From Delphinapterus leucas (lineage: Eukaryota > Chordata > Mammalia > Artiodactyla > Monodontidae): 64,000 nucleotides of DNA. Of this stretch, positions 10,701 to 25,700 are shown in pieces. The notes beneath the pieces were generated by a model. That model was not told where the DNA came from. It did not search any database and saw only the letters and a list, made by a program, of their open reading frames with translations. A program made the translations under genes and the position numbers. Numbering within the stretch: the first letter of the stretch is position 1; each line of letters starts with the position of its first letter. The stretch covers positions 82,658,721 through 82,722,720 of the forward strand of contig NW_022098066.1 of NCBI RefSeq assembly GCF_002288925.2, read 5' to 3'.

Positions 10701-13700
10701 CTGCCTCCTCCATGTCCTTTCCTTCTGCTCTTTGATTACTTATCCTGGGGGTCAGGGCTGGGGGGAGAGGGGATGGAGTCAGAGCTGCACTGAAAGCAGC
10801 CACCGCGGAGGAGAGGTCTCCCTCCAGGGATGCCCCCTCAGGTCCCCTTTGTCCCAGCTGCCCATTCGGCTCCTGACCTTCAGGATCTGCTGACCAAGGA
10901 GGCAGAAGGATATTTGGGGGCAGAACCAGTAGGGGATGCTGGCTTCTTACCGCTTTGCTGTCCAGCGCAGGGCCGTGGGAACTTGGCAAGGCTGCTCGCC
11001 AGAACATGGTGAGGAGGGAGGCCGCCTCCTCCAGTCGGTGGTGAAGGACGCTGGTGCTGTTCCTGAGCTCGTGGATGCCTTCACTGTCCATCACCTGGGA
11101 AAAGGGGGAGGTAGCCATGGGCATCCCCGGGCCTGAGAGATCACTTTTTTTTTTTTGCTGAGCATTGGCCTCCGCTTCCTTTGTGGGTGAGGCGTAGACA
11201 CAGGCCTGCTTAAACCTGTGAAATCCTTTTCTAACCTGGAAGCCAAGGTTCTCTGACCTCAGCAGGGACCTCTCGATTTGCAAGAATTCATTTGATTCCA
11301 GCTTTCCCCACATTCTTTAGCTTCTAGTCCTGCTTCATGCTCCAGAGTCTAAGGTCCCTATTTTTTCACTGGCCCCCCTTGTCCTTCCGTAAATCACACC
11401 TTATGCTTCAAATGGACTGCACCACTTGTAGCTCGAAGGACTGAGGTGCCGCTCCCTTTACCTGGCATGTTCTCCCCCAAGAACTTACATATCCCCTGTT
11501 GGCACCCCCCCATGAACCTGTTACTTTCCTTTCCTGGGATAACAGCTGATTCTGGGTTCATGCCCTCACACCCAGAGCCCTTGTAACCTTGTGCCTGGAG
11601 CCCCTGGTTATATTTATTTACTCAGGTGTGGGCATCCCTCTCTATCATGGGGGGCCCTGAGGGCAGGGCTGTCCCTGCATGCCTGTGCATCTCCAGTATC
11701 TCAGACAGCACAGCAGCTAGTACCTGGATCTCTCCCTGGGGAAGGGCTCTGAGAAGCCTTGCTGCTTGCTCTCCTGCCTTGCTCAGTGTGAGCAGAGAAA
11801 TTCCATGGCTGCCACCCTCCTCACCCCTTCCACATATTTGGCCCATATGGACGAAGATTCTCATTTTCCAGCCAATTGATTGATTTTATTCTGCCCACAG
11901 ATGGTCATATGCTAGCATGACTTTAGCAGATAATAAGCTACCAAAGGGTCCTCAGTACAGCATTGTGTGTATGTTGACGCTTAACGTGCTCTACTGATGA
12001 GGACGGCAATGCTGCACATGCTTTTCTGTGGTTCTGAGGGGAAATAGCAAGTCAGCTACATCTGGAGCAGAGCAGAGCTGGTAGTGAAATTAGCAGATAA
12101 AGATAAAAGGCCTAGCTGGATATAAATGGAAGATGTATCCTCAGCTGATGGGAGATGTGGAGCAGGAAAAAAAAAATAGAGGGAGAAGAAGCTAAAATCA
12201 GAAGAAGAAAGGGCCTAAGGAAAAGGTGCACCTAAAAGCTAAAACGTGATTACCTCTGTGCCTGGAGCTTCAAGGCCAGGGAAGTTGCAGGTTGATCTCA
12301 TGAGCGACGCTATCTTCTTGACCAGCAGTCTGCCCTCCCCAATCTGCTGTCTTAGGGCACTGTAGTCATCAATGTGGCCAATGACATGGCGGCCATGCTT
12401 ATTGGCAAAGGAGCCATCAGTAGCATCACCCTCCAGCTTGGGAGGGATCTTCATTACTGGAGAAGCATCCAAACCCAGCTCTGAAGAATAAAACCACAGT
12501 AACACAGAATCCACTGTTATACATAATCATCCTCAGTTCAATCCAGAATGGACATCAAGTAGTGAAAGAGGCCAGAAACAAGAATGACAGTCTTGGAAAG
12601 CACAAGTGTGAAGTCCATAGATATTCTGGGTTCTATATTTTTATAATCTTTCTTACATCATCTCATAATGATAAAATTGCCAGGAGGCAAATTTTATCCT
12701 TATTGACAAATGAAATATTCAGGACAAATTTTAAAAAATTTTAAATTTGGGGGTTGAGAAGACACAGACAAGGAAATTAAGCTGGATACAGAGAGCACTT
12801 TCAAGAAGGAAGAGATTATAGTGCAATGAAGAAATACCAGAGCAATAGGAAAACCACAGGAGGAAGAATAATGACAAAAAAGGCAGCCACAGGAGGTGGA
12901 ATGAGTAGGGCTAAAGGCCGTGGGACATGCAGAGAAAAATCTCTAAATTCAGATAATGTGCATATAGAGAACCAAAGGTTACTTGCTTTAGTCATTTTCC
13001 ATCATTAGACCCTGAGTCCTGTAGTTGCCCTATTTACCATTTGTCCTATTGAAGGTTGTGGTCTCTGAGCCATGAGCAGTGGGAGAAGAGCTGGGGAAGA
13101 CCAGAATTGGAGAATTCATGCCCACATCCCGAACTGGAGGGGAGGCAACTGAGTCTAGGGAGTTAAGATAACCACAACTTTAGGAACCCTGGAATATACT
13201 GCTCCTGAAACACATGCACAGCCTATCTTCACTACTGGAGATCTAAGGCAACATGACTCTCCTCTTACATAATCATCACCCATGTACCACAGTCAAAACC
13301 AGTGGAAAACAAACCACTTAATTTGGAGCAAGATGTTCCTGTAATTGAACGCTGTTCCATGAGAAAGCAACTTCTAGTTTGAAAAATTATTAGATATATT
13401 TTTCTAACCCCTGATTTGAATATAATATTGTATGCAGTGTGTCTAATACAATGCTTTCTAACTAAATATAAATACATATAAATATATGTAGTATATATGT
13501 TAAAAATATTTGATCAAAGAACGAATGGATTTATGGGCGATTAAACTCAGCACTATAATCACCATTCTGATGAGGCAGTGCTGGAAAATATGTAGTAGTA
13601 TAAGGAAGAGACATACTAGAAAGCATGTAGTAGTATAAGAAGAATAGGAGACATAAGCCTTGGTGAGTTTGAGATGCCCTATTGGAGACCAGGCAGCAAT

Positions 13701-16700
13701 CCTCCAGGGGAGGTACTGGAAAATATCACGAAGAGACAGAAATCACCCTGCTCAGGCAAATGTGGCTTAGAACCTGCTTTCCACCTCAGGCCTCTGTGCT
13801 GTATGATGATGAGGAGGAGTGACTGAGCCAGTTCAGATGAGTCCTGGCTGGTGCTGTGGGGAGGCTCTGAGAGGGGAAAGCATGAGAGGAAAGAGAAGCA
13901 ACACCGAGACAGAGCATAGTGAGGTGGGAGGAACACAGAGAGCAGATCAAAACTTCTGCTTCGAATCTTCGATTGGCCTCTTAACTCCTGTAAACCTTAG
14001 CATGTCAGTTAATTGTCTCAGTGCCTACGTTTTCTCATGTAAAATACAGAGACAGTAAAATCTACCCTAGCTCTGATGAAATTATTTGAAAATTTATTTG
14101 AAAACGTGGTAGATTTTAAAGCACTCTGCAAATATAAAGAATAGGCATTAATACATACAGCTGTTAACTGTTGAGCACTTATTGCATCAGGCACTGGTAA
14201 ATTATTTCACTTAATGCTCCTTATAACTATGCACAGTGTATATTATTATTATTCTCATGTTAAAGATGAGGAAACTAAGGCTTAAATACCTGAGGAGTTT
14301 AATCACAAGGCAAACAACATGTAAGTGTCAAACTCAGAATCTGGAGCCAGATCTGACCCTAAATCCCATGCTCTCAAGGCACTGTACTGAAGCATCTTCG
14401 ATTTCACCCTGACCTTAAGGAGCGTGGAAGAGGCGAGATTTTCCCTTCCACCGTAGACATCTTGGGGACCTCCCCACTGGCTGAGGGCTTCCTGATCCCC
14501 TTTTCCTTCCTACCTTGGAAGAGCAGCTGCTTGTTTCCAGGGTCAGTGTTGGTGGGGAATTTCTGGTTAACAGTGGAGGGGCTGAGGCTGGTTTTGCTGG
14601 CACCACCATCCAACTGCTGCTCGAGCTGTAGTCGCAGACAGTTGTTCACCTGAATGCTGTGCTCCAGCTGCCCTCTCAAAGCTCGGATCTCTGCCACCAG
14701 GTGGCTCAAGTCACTGCTCAAAGGGACTTGGTGACAGGCATCCCAGGTGTAAGCTGAAAGTAGAGAGAGGATGGAGGGTCTGGTGGCACTGAACCAAGTA
14801 TTTCCAAGCATTTGTCAGAACACTCCTCTGACATTCCTTTCTGCCAAGGACCCCACTGTAATTTCAGGGTCCCAGGAACACACCTGTGATGGATATGTCA
14901 CTTTTCCTATGCAGGGCCTGGTGCACACTGAGATGGCATACACTCCAGCATGGAGTTTCCTTGGAGGCTCAAATGACCCTCCTCCATCTAGAGGGCATTT
15001 GACTGGCAGATAAGTCAAGCCTATTATTTCACCTTATTAACGTCAGTCCTGCAGGCTAGACAGCAGGGTCTTCCAGGGCAGGAGATCAATACTGAACTAG
15101 GGAAGGGGAGGGGCTGAGGGAGAAGGAGATGTGATGAACTCCACATTCAGGAATCAAAGGGCGAGGAGGAGGAAGGCATCAGGGCTTTGGGCAGCATGTA
15201 AGAATGGGAGTGGGGTACCACAGACCAGGGATCATAACTAACTGGACTTCTCAATTTCTTCTAGTTTTTTTTACCACCACTCACCACTCATAGCCTGTTT
15301 CTATGTACTGGGGGAAGAAGACATCTAAGAAATATTCTACAAGACTACAATTGCTCATCTAAAAATGTTGAAGCCAAATGTAGTTAAAAAGATAGAATTT
15401 GTTTTGGTTTTTAGCAAGGCTATAGGATGCATATACCATATAATACATGCACCCAGTTGCATCAGGGCCACAGGCCTTAACCAAACACATTAATATTTCT
15501 GCAATGAGCTATATGAATATTCTCACTAAATGGGATAAATGAAGAGGAGTGCAGGACAAGATGGCAGAGTAGAAGGACCTGAGCTCACCTCCTCTCATGA
15601 AAACACCAAAATCACAACTAACTGCTGAACAACCATCAACAAAAAACACTGGAACCTACCAAAAAGATATTCTGCATCCAAAGACAAAGAAGAAGCCACA
15701 ACGAGATGGTAGGAGGGGTGCTTTCATGATATAATCAAATCTCATACCCACTTCTACAGACTGGAAAATAATTATATTGCAGAGGTCCTCCCACAGGAGT
15801 GAGAGTTCTGAGCCCCATGTCAGGCTCCCCAGCCTGGGGTACTGTAATAGGGAGGATGAGCTACCAGAGCATTTGGTTTTGAAGGCCAGTGGGGCTTGAG
15901 TGTAGGATCTCCACAGGACTGTGAGAATCCAGTCTTAGAGAGTGCAAAATGGTTTCATGAGCACTGGGACCCAGGGCAAAGCAATGACTGCATAGGAGCC
16001 TGGGCCAGACCTACCTGCAGGTCTTGGAGGGTCTCCTGAGGAGGCAGGAGTCAGCTGTGGCTCGCAGTGGGGACAAGAACACTGGTGGTGGAGTCCCCAG
16101 GGAATATTCAACAGCATGAGCTCTCCTAGAGGTCGCCATTTTGGCACTGAGACCTGGTCCCGCCCAACAGCCTGCAGGCTCCAATGCTGGGATGCCTCAG
16201 GCCAAACAACCAACAGGGTGGGAACACAGCACCACCCATCAGCAGACAGGCTGCATAAAGTCGTCCAGAGTCCACTGCTGCCTCTAAACATACCCCATGA
16301 CTTGGCCCTGCCCACCAGACGGACAAGACCCAAGTCCACTCACAAGTGGGCAGGCACCAGTCACTCCCACCAGGAAGCCTGCACAAGCCCCTGGACCAAC
16401 CTCACCCACAAGGGGGCAGACATCAGAAGAAAGAAGAACTACAATCCTGCAGCCTGTGGAAAGGAGACGACAAACACAGAAAGTTAGACAAAATGAGAAA
16501 GCAGAGAAATATGTTCCACACGACGGAACAAGATAAAGCCCCAGAGGAACAACTAAGTGAAGTGGAGACAGGCAATCTACCTGAAAAAGAATTCAGAGTA
16601 ATGAAGTAAAGATGATTCAAAATCACAGGAAAAGAATGCAGGCACAGATTCAGAAGACAGAAATATTTAACAAAGACCTAGAAGAACTAAAGAACAAACA

Positions 16701-19700
16701 AACAGAGTTGAACAATACAATAACTGAAATGAAAAATACACTAGAAGGAATCAATAGCAGAATAAATGAAGCAGAAGAACAGAATGGTGGAAATCACTGC
16801 TTTGGAACAGGATAAAGAAAAATGAATGAAAAGAAATGAGGACACTTTAAGAGGCCTCTGGGACAACATTAAATGCACCAACATTCACATTATAGGGGTC
16901 CCAGAAGGAAAAGAGAGAGAGAGAAAGGGCCTGAGAAAATACTTGAAGAGATAATAGCTGAAAATTCCCTAACATGGGAAAGAAAACAGTCAGTCAAGTC
17001 CAGGAAGAGCAGAGAGTCCCATAGGGGATAAACCCAAGGAGGAACATGCTGAGACACATATTAATCAAACTGACAAAAATTAAAGACAAAGAAAAAATAT
17101 TAAAAGCAACAAGGGAAGAGCAACAAATAACATACAAGAGAATCACCATAAGGTTATCAGCTGAATTTTGAGCAGAAACTCTGCAGGCCAGAATGGAGTG
17201 GCACAATATATTTAAAATGATGAAAGGGGAAAACATACAACCAAGAATACTCTACCCAGCAAGGCTCTCATTCGGATTTGATGGAGAAATCAAAAGCTTT
17301 ACAGACAAGCAAAAGCTAAGAGAATTTAGCACCACCAAACCAGCTTTACAACAAATGCTAAAGGAATTTCTCTAGGCCAAAAAGAAAAGGCCACAATGAG
17401 AAACAAGAAAATTATGAATGAGAAAGCTCACTGGTAAGGCAAACATACTGTAAAGGTAGGAAATCATCCATACTCTAATGTGATATCAAAACCAGCAATT
17501 GTGAGAAGAGGAGAGTAGAGATGCAGGGTATTGGAAATGCATTTGAAAGTAAGAGACTAGCAACTTAAAACTTAAAAATATCTTGTGTATATATATATAG
17601 ACTGCTATCTCAAAATCTCATGGTAACCGCAAACAAAAAATCTACAATTGATACATGCACACACACACACAAAATCAATCCAAACACAACACTAAAGATA
17701 ATCATCAAATCACAAGAGACGAGAACAAAAGAGGAAGGGATGAAAAAAGACCTGCAAAAACAAATCCAAAACAATTAACAAAACCGCAATAAGAACATAC
17801 ACATCAGTAAGTACCTTAAATGTAAATGGATTAAATACTCCAACTAAAAGACATAGACTGGCTGAATGGATACAAAAACAAGACCCATATATATGCTGTC
17901 TACAAGAGGCCCACTTCAGATCTAGGGACATATACTGACTAAAAATGAGGGGATGGAAAAAGATATTCCATGCAAATGGAATCAAAAGAAAGCTGGAGTA
18001 GCAATATTCATATCAGACAAAATAGACTTTAAAACAAAGACTAAAAGAAGGACACTGAATAATGACCAAAAGATCAATCCAAGAAGATATAACAATTGTA
18101 CATATATATGCACCCTACATAGGAGCACCTCAATATATAAGGCAAATGCTAACAGCCATAAAGGGAAAAATCAACAGTAACACAATAGTGGGGGACTTTA
18201 ACACCCCACTTACATCAATGGACAGATCATCCAGACAGAAAATCAATAAGGAAACATAGGCCTTCAATGACACATTAGACCAAATGGAATTGATATTTAT
18301 AGAGCATTCCATCTAAAAGCAGCAGAATACACATTCTTCTCAATTGCACATACAACATTCTCCAGGATTGACCATATGCTGAGCCAGAAAGCATGCCTTG
18401 ATAAATTTAAGAAAATTGAAATCATATCAAGCATCTTTTCCAATCACAACACTATGATATTAGAAATCAACTACAAGAAAAAAATAAACTAAAAAAACAC
18501 AAACATGTGGAGGCAAAACAATATGCTTCTAAACAAACAATGGATCATTGGAGAAATCAAAGAGGAAGTTAAAAAAAAAATACCTAGAAACAAAACGAAA
18601 ACATGATGATCGAAAACCTGTGGGATGCAGCAAAAGCAGTTCTAAGAGGGAAGTTTACAGCGGTACAATCTTACCTCAGGAAACAAGAAAAATATCAAAT
18701 AGACGACCTAACCTTACACCTAAAGCAACGAGAGAAAGAAGATCAAACAAAACCCGAAGATAGCAGAAGGAAAAAAAATCATAAAGATCAGAGCAGAAAT
18801 AAATGAAATAGAGACAAAGAAAACAATAGAAAAGATCAATTAAACCAAAAGCTGGTTGTTTGAAAAGATAAACAATATTGATAAACCTTTAGCCAGACTC
18901 ACCAAGAAGAAAAGGGAGAAGGCTCAAATCAATAAAATTAGAAATGAAAAAGAAGAAGTTAACAATGGACACCACAGATATATAAAGGATCATAAGAGAC
19001 TACTACAAGCAACTATATGCCAATAAAATGGACAAATTCTTAGAAAGGTACAATCTCTCAAAACTGAACCAGAAAGAAATAGAAAATATGAATAGACCAA
19101 TCACAATTACTGAAATTGAAACTGATTAAAACACTTCCAACAAACAAAAGTCCAGGACCAGATGGCTTCAGAGTCAATCTTTAGAGAAGAGTTAACACCT
19201 ATCCTTCTGAAACTATTGCAAAATATTGCAGAGGAAGGAACACTCCCAAACTCATTCTATGAGGCCACCACCACCCTGATACCAAAACCAGACAAAGATA
19301 CCACACACACACACAAAATTACAGGCCAGTATCACTGATGAACATAGACACAAAAATCCTCAAAAAAAAAAAAAACTAGCAAACCGAATCCAACAAAACT
19401 TTAAAAGGATCATACACCACAATCAAGTGGGATTTAACCAAGGGCTGCAAGGATTTTTCAATATCCATGAATCAATTGGTGTGATAAACCACATTAACAA
19501 ATTGAAGAATAAAAACCATACGATCATCTCAATAGAGGCAGAAAAGGCTTTTGACAAAATCCAACACCCATTTATGATAAAAACTCTCCAGAAAGTGGGC
19601 ACAGAGGGAACTTACCTCAACATAACAAAGGCCATATATGACAAACCCACAGCTAACATTATACTCAATGGTGTGAAGATGAAACCACTTCCTCTAAAAT

Positions 19701-22700
19701 CAGGAGCAAGACAAGGATGTCCACTCTTGCCACTTTTAGTCAACATAGTTTTGGAAGTCCTAGCCATGGCAATCAGAGAGAAAAAAGAAATAAAAGGAAG
19801 CCAAATTGGAAAAGAAAAAGTAAAACTGTCACTTTTTGCAGATGACATGATTCTACACATAGAAAAATCCTAAGGATGCTACCAGAAAACTCCTCGATGT
19901 ATTTGGTAAAGTTGCAGGATACAAAATTAATACACAGAAATCTCTTGTGTTTCTATACACTAACAACAAAAGATCAGAAAGAGAAATTAAGGCAACAATC
20001 CCATTTACCATCACATCAAGAAGAATAAAATACCTAGGTATAAACCTACCTAAGGAGGCAAAAGACCTGTACTCTGAAATCTATGATGCTGATGAAAGAA
20101 ATCAAACATGACACAAACAGATCAAAAGATACACCATGTTCTTGGATTGGAGGAATCAATATTGTCAAAATGACTACACTACCCAAGGCAATCTACAGAT
20201 TCGGTGCAATCCCTATCAAATTACCAATGGAATTTTTTGCAGATCTAGAACAAAAAGTCTTAAAATTTGTATGGAAACACAAAACACCCCAAATAGCCAA
20301 AGCAATCTTGAGAAAGAAAAACAAAGCTGGAGGAATCAGGCTCCCTGACTTGAGACTATAATACAAAGCTACAGTAATCAAAACAGTATGGTACTGGCAC
20401 AAACACAGACTTATAGATCAATGGAACAGGATAGAAATCCCAGATATAAACCTATGCACCTATTGTCAATTAACAACAAAGGAGGCAAGCCTACACATGG
20501 ATAAAAGGTAGTTTCTTCAATAAGTGGTGCTAGGAAAACTGGACAGTTACATGTAAATGAATGAAATTAGAACATCCCCTAACACCATACACAAAAATAA
20601 ACTCAAAATGGATTGAAGATCTAAATGTAAGACCAGATACTATAAAACTCTTAGAGGAAAACATAGGCAGAACACTCTTTGACATAAATCGCAGCAATAT
20701 CTTTTTGGATCCACCTCCTAGACTAATGAAATAAAACCCAAAATAAAGATATTGGACCTAATTAAACTTAAAAGCTTTTGCACAGCAAAGGAGACCATAA
20801 ACAAAATGAAAAGACACCCCACAGAATGGGAAAAAATATTTGCAATCACTGTGACTGACAAGGGATTAATCTCCAAAATATACGAACAGCTGATACAACT
20901 CAATATCAAAAAACAAAACCACCCAAGCAAAAAATGGGCAAAAGATCTAAATAGACATTTCTCCAAAGAAGACATACAGATGGCCAAAAAGCACACGAAA
21001 AGATGCTCAACATTGCTAATTATTAGAAAAATACAAGTCCAAACTACAATGAGGTATCCCCTCACACTGGTCAGAATGTCTATCATCAAAAAATCTACAA
21101 ACAATAAATGCTGGAGATGGTGTGGAGAAAAGGGAACCCTCCTACACTGTCGGTGGTAATGTAAATTGGTACAGCCACTATGGAGAACAGTATGGAGGTT
21201 CCTTAAAAAACTAAAAACAGAGCTACCATATGATCCACCAATCCCACTCCTGAGCATATACCCTGAGAAAACCATTATTCAAAAAGAGTTATGGGGCTTT
21301 CCTTGTGGCGCAGTGGTTGGGAGTCTGCCTGCTGATGCAGGGGACGCAGGTTCGATCCCTGGTCTGGGAGGATCCCACATGCTGCGGAACAACTAAGCCT
21401 GTGTGCTACAACTGCTGAGCCTGCGCTCTGGAGCCTGTGAGCCACAGCTACTGAGCCTAAGTGCTGCAGCTGCTGAGGCCTGCGTGCCTGGAGCCTGTGC
21501 TCCACAGCAGGAGAGGCCACCTCAATGAGAGGCCCGCGCACCGCAGGGAGAAGTGGCCCCCGCTTGCCGCAACTAGAGAGAGCCCACACGCAGCAGTGAA
21601 GACCCAGCACAGCCAAAAATAAATAAATAATTAATTTAAAAAGAAAAAAAGAGTTATGTACCACAATGTTCATTCCAGCACTATTTACGATAGCCAGGAC
21701 ATGGAAGCAACCTAATTGTCCATTGACAGATGAATGGATGAAGATGTGGCACATACATACAATGGAATATTACTCAGCCATAAAAAGAAACGAAATTGAA
21801 TTATTTGTAGTGAGGTGGATGCTCCTAGAGTCTGTTATACAGAGTGAAGTAAGTCAGAAAGAGAAAAACAAATACCTTATGCTAACACATATTCTAAAAA
21901 AAAAAAAAAAAAAAAAGGTTCTGACGAACCTAGGGGCAGGACAGGAATAAAGACGCAGACATAAAGAATGGACTTGAGGACATGGGGAGGGGGAAGGGGA
22001 AGCTGGAACGAAGTGAGAGAGTGGCACTGACATATATACACTACCAAATGTAAAATAGATAGCTAGTGGGAAGCAGCCGCATAGCACAGGGAGATCAGCT
22101 CTGTGCTTTGTGACCACCTAGAGGGGTCGGATAGGGAGGGTGGGAGGGAGATGCAAAAGAGAGGGGATATGGGGATATATGTATACGTATACCTGATTCA
22201 CTTTGTTATACAGCAGAAACTAACAACATTTTAAAGCAACTATACTACAATAGAGATGTTAAAAAAAAAAAAAGATATTGTAGGTGGGGGACCTTCAAGA
22301 TAGCGGAGGAGTAAAACGTGGAGATCACCTTCCTCCCCACAAATACATCAAAAATACATCTATATGTGGAACAACTCCTACAGAACACCTACTGAATGCT
22401 GGCAGAAGACCTCAGACTTCCCAAAAGGCAAGGAAATCCCCACATAACTGGGTAGGGCAAAAAAAAAAACAAACACAAAAGAATAGGGATGGGACCTGCA
22501 CCTCTGGGAGGGAGCTGTGAAGGAGGAAAAGTTTCCACACATTAGGAAGACACTTCACTGGTGGAGAGTGGGGGTGGGAGTAGGGAAAGCTTTGGAGCCA
22601 CAGAGGAGAGCGCAGCAACAGGGGTGCAGAGGGCAAAGTGAAGAGATTCCCACACAGAGGATCGGTGCTGACCAGGACTCACCAGCCTGAGAGGCCTGTC

Positions 22701-25700
22701 TGCTCACCCTCTGGGGCAGGTGGGGGCTGGGAGCTGAGGCTTGGGTTTCAGAGGTCAGACCCCAGGGAGAGGACTGAGGTTGGCTGTGTGAACACAGCCT
22801 TAACGGGGTTAGTGCACCAAAGCTAGCAGGGAGGGAGTCCGGGAAAAACTCTGGACCTTCCTAAGAGGCAAGAGACCATTGTTTCGGAGTGTCCAAGGAG
22901 AGGGGATTCCTTCCCCGTTTGCCCACAGAAGGCAGAGCACTGCCTAAACAAGCTCCAGAGACGGGCGCAAGCCATGGCTATCAGCTTGGACACCAGAGAC
23001 AGGCATGAAACTCTAACACTGCTGCTGCAGCCACTGATAATCCTGTGTGCAAGCACAAGTCACTATCCACACCTCCCCCCAGGAGCCTGTTCTGCTTGCC
23101 ACTGCCAGGGTCCCATGATCCATGGACAACTTTCCCGGGAGAATACATGGTGTGCCTCAGGCTGTTGCAACATCATGCCGGCCTCTGCCACTGCAGGCTT
23201 ACCCTGCATTCCAATTATGACTATCGTACCACTCCCTCCCCCTGGCATGAGTGAGCAGAGCCCCCTAATCAGCCACTGCTTTAACCCTGTCCTATCTGGG
23301 CAGGAACAGATGCCTGAGGGCGACCTACACACAGACATGGGGCCAAAACCAAAGCTGAACCCCAGGAGCTGTGTGAACAAAGAAGAGAAAGGGAAATCTC
23401 TCCCACCAGCCTCAGGAGCAGCAGATTAAATCCCCACAATCAACTTGATGTACCCTGCATCTGTGGAATACCTGAATAGACAACGAATCATCCCAAATTG
23501 AGGAGGTAGACTTTGGGAGCAACTGTAGACTTGGGGTTTACTGCCTGCAACTGACTTGTTTCTGGTTTTTATGTTTATCTTAGTACAGTGTTTAGCGCTT
23601 GTTATCATTGGTGGATTTGTTTATTGGTTTGGTTGCTCTCTTCTTTTTTAAATTATTATTACTTTTTAATTTTTTTTACCTTAATAATTTTTTATTATTC
23701 TTTCTTTTCTTCTCCCTTATCTTCTGAGCTGTGTGGCTGGCAGGGTCTTGGTGCTCTGGCCTGGTGTCAGGCCTGAGCTTCTGAGGTGGTAGAGCCGAGT
23801 TCAGGACATTGGCCCACCGGAGACCTCCTGGCCCCATGTAATATCAATTGGCAAGAGGTCTCCTAGAAATCTCCATCTCAGCACTAAGACCCAGCTCCAC
23901 CTAACAGCCAGCAGGCTCCAATGCTGGACATCCCATGGCAAACAACTAGCAAGACAGGAACACAAACCCACCCATTAACAGAGAGGCTGCCTAAAATCAT
24001 AGTAAGTTCCCAGACAACACAAAACACACCACCAGACGTGGCCCTGCCCACCAGAAAGACAAGATCCAGCCCCACCCACCAGAACACAGACACCAGTCCC
24101 CTCCATCAGGAAGCCTACACAAGCCACTGAACCAACCTTACCCACTGGGGGCAGACACCAAAAACAGTGGGAACTACGAACATGCAGCCTGAGAAAAGGA
24201 GACCCCAAACACAGAAAGTTAAACAAAATGAGAAGACAGAGAAATATGCAGCAGGTGAAGGAGCAATGTAAAAACCCACCATACCAAACAAATGTAGAGG
24301 AAATAGGCAGTCTACCTGAAAAAGAATTCAGAGTAATGATAGTAAAGATGATCCAAAATCTTGGAAACAGAATGGAGAAAATACAAGAAATGTTTAACAA
24401 GGACCGAGAAGAACTAAAGAGCAAACAAACAATGATGAACAACACAATAAATGAAATTAAAAGTTCTCTAGAAGGAATAAATAGCAGAATAACTGAGGCA
24501 GAAGAACGGATAAGTGACCTGGAAGATAAAATACTGGAAATAACTACTGCAGAGCAGAATAAAGAAAAAAGAGTGAAAAAATTGAGGACAGTCTCAAAGA
24601 CTCTGGGACAACATTAAATGCACCAACATTCAAATTATAGGGGTCCCAAAGAAGAAGAGAAAAAGAAAGGTTCTGAGAAAATATTAGAAGAGATTATAGC
24701 TGAAAACTTCCATAACATGGGAAAGGAAGTAGTCAATCAAGTCCAGGGAGTGCAGAGAGCCCCAGGCAGGATAAATCCAAGGAGAAACATGCCAAGACAC
24801 ATATTAATCAAACTATCAAAAATTAAATACAAAGAAAAAATATTAAAAGCAGCAGGGGAAAAGCAAAAAATAACAAACAAGGGTACCCCCATAAGGTTAA
24901 CAGCTGATCTTTCAGCAGAAACTCTGCAAGCCAGAAGGGAGTGGCAGGACATATTTAAAATGATGAAAGAGAAAAACCTACAACCATGATTACTCTACCC
25001 AGATTTGATGGAGAAATTAAAACCTTTACAGACAAGCACAAGCTAAGAGAATTCAGCACCACCAAACCAGCTTTACAACAAATTCTAAAGCAACTTCTCT
25101 AGGAAGGAAACATAAGAGAAGGAAAAGCCCTACAAAAACAAACCCAAAACAATTAATAAAATGGAAATATGAACATACATATCAATAATTACCTTAAATG
25201 TAAATAGACTAAATGCTCCAACCAAAAGACACATACTGGCTGAATGGGTACAAAAACAAGACGCGTATATATACTGTCTACAAGAGACCCACTTCAGACC
25301 TAGGGACACATCCAATCTGAAAGTGAAGGGATGGAAAAAGATATTCCATGCAAATGGAAATCAAAAGAGCGCTGGAGTAGCAATTATCATTTCAGAAAAA
25401 ATAGACTTTAAAATAAAGACTATTAAAAGAGACAAAGAAGGACACTACATAATGATCAAGGGATCAATCCAAGAAGATATAACACTTATAAATATTTATG
25501 CACACAACATAGGAGTACCTCAATACATAAGCCAAATGCTAACAGCCATAAAAGGGGAAATCAACAGTAACACAATAATAGTAGGGGACTTTTACACCCC
25601 ACTTTCACCAATGGACAGATCATCCAAAATGAAAGTAAATAATGAAACAAATGAAATGATCCAAAATGAAAATAAATAAGGAAACAAAAATGACACATTA

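Larger units (their letters stand above)
15549..22273 (+). mobile_element. Near full-length L1, decayed (first of two in the 17-kb intron)
   Basis: The 5' end reads gacaagatggcagagtagaa, the usual L1 start. A GC-rich 5'UTR follows, then ORF1 from about 16,493 ([20 protein letters not shown] ... LPEKEFRVM), and ORF2 from about 17,820 to 21,820. The 3'UTR ends in an A-run at 22,261-22,273. Stops and frameshifts break both frames. A CHR-type SINE sits inside at 21,294-21,645. It lies antisense to PDE4DIP. Confidence 0.9.

Noticed and set aside
10681..11313. Long minus-strand open frame of 210 codons
   Set aside because: Only 10,951-11,094 is a real exon (PDE4DIP exon 9). The frame stays open by chance on both sides, beyond clear acceptor and donor sites.
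21294..21400. tRNA gene suggested by tRNA-like box sequences
   Set aside because: The tRNA similarity belongs to the head of a SINE, which has a SINE body, an A-rich tail and a TSD. The same applies at 49,456-49,742, 52,454-52,583, 58,580-58,793 and 62,949-63,265.
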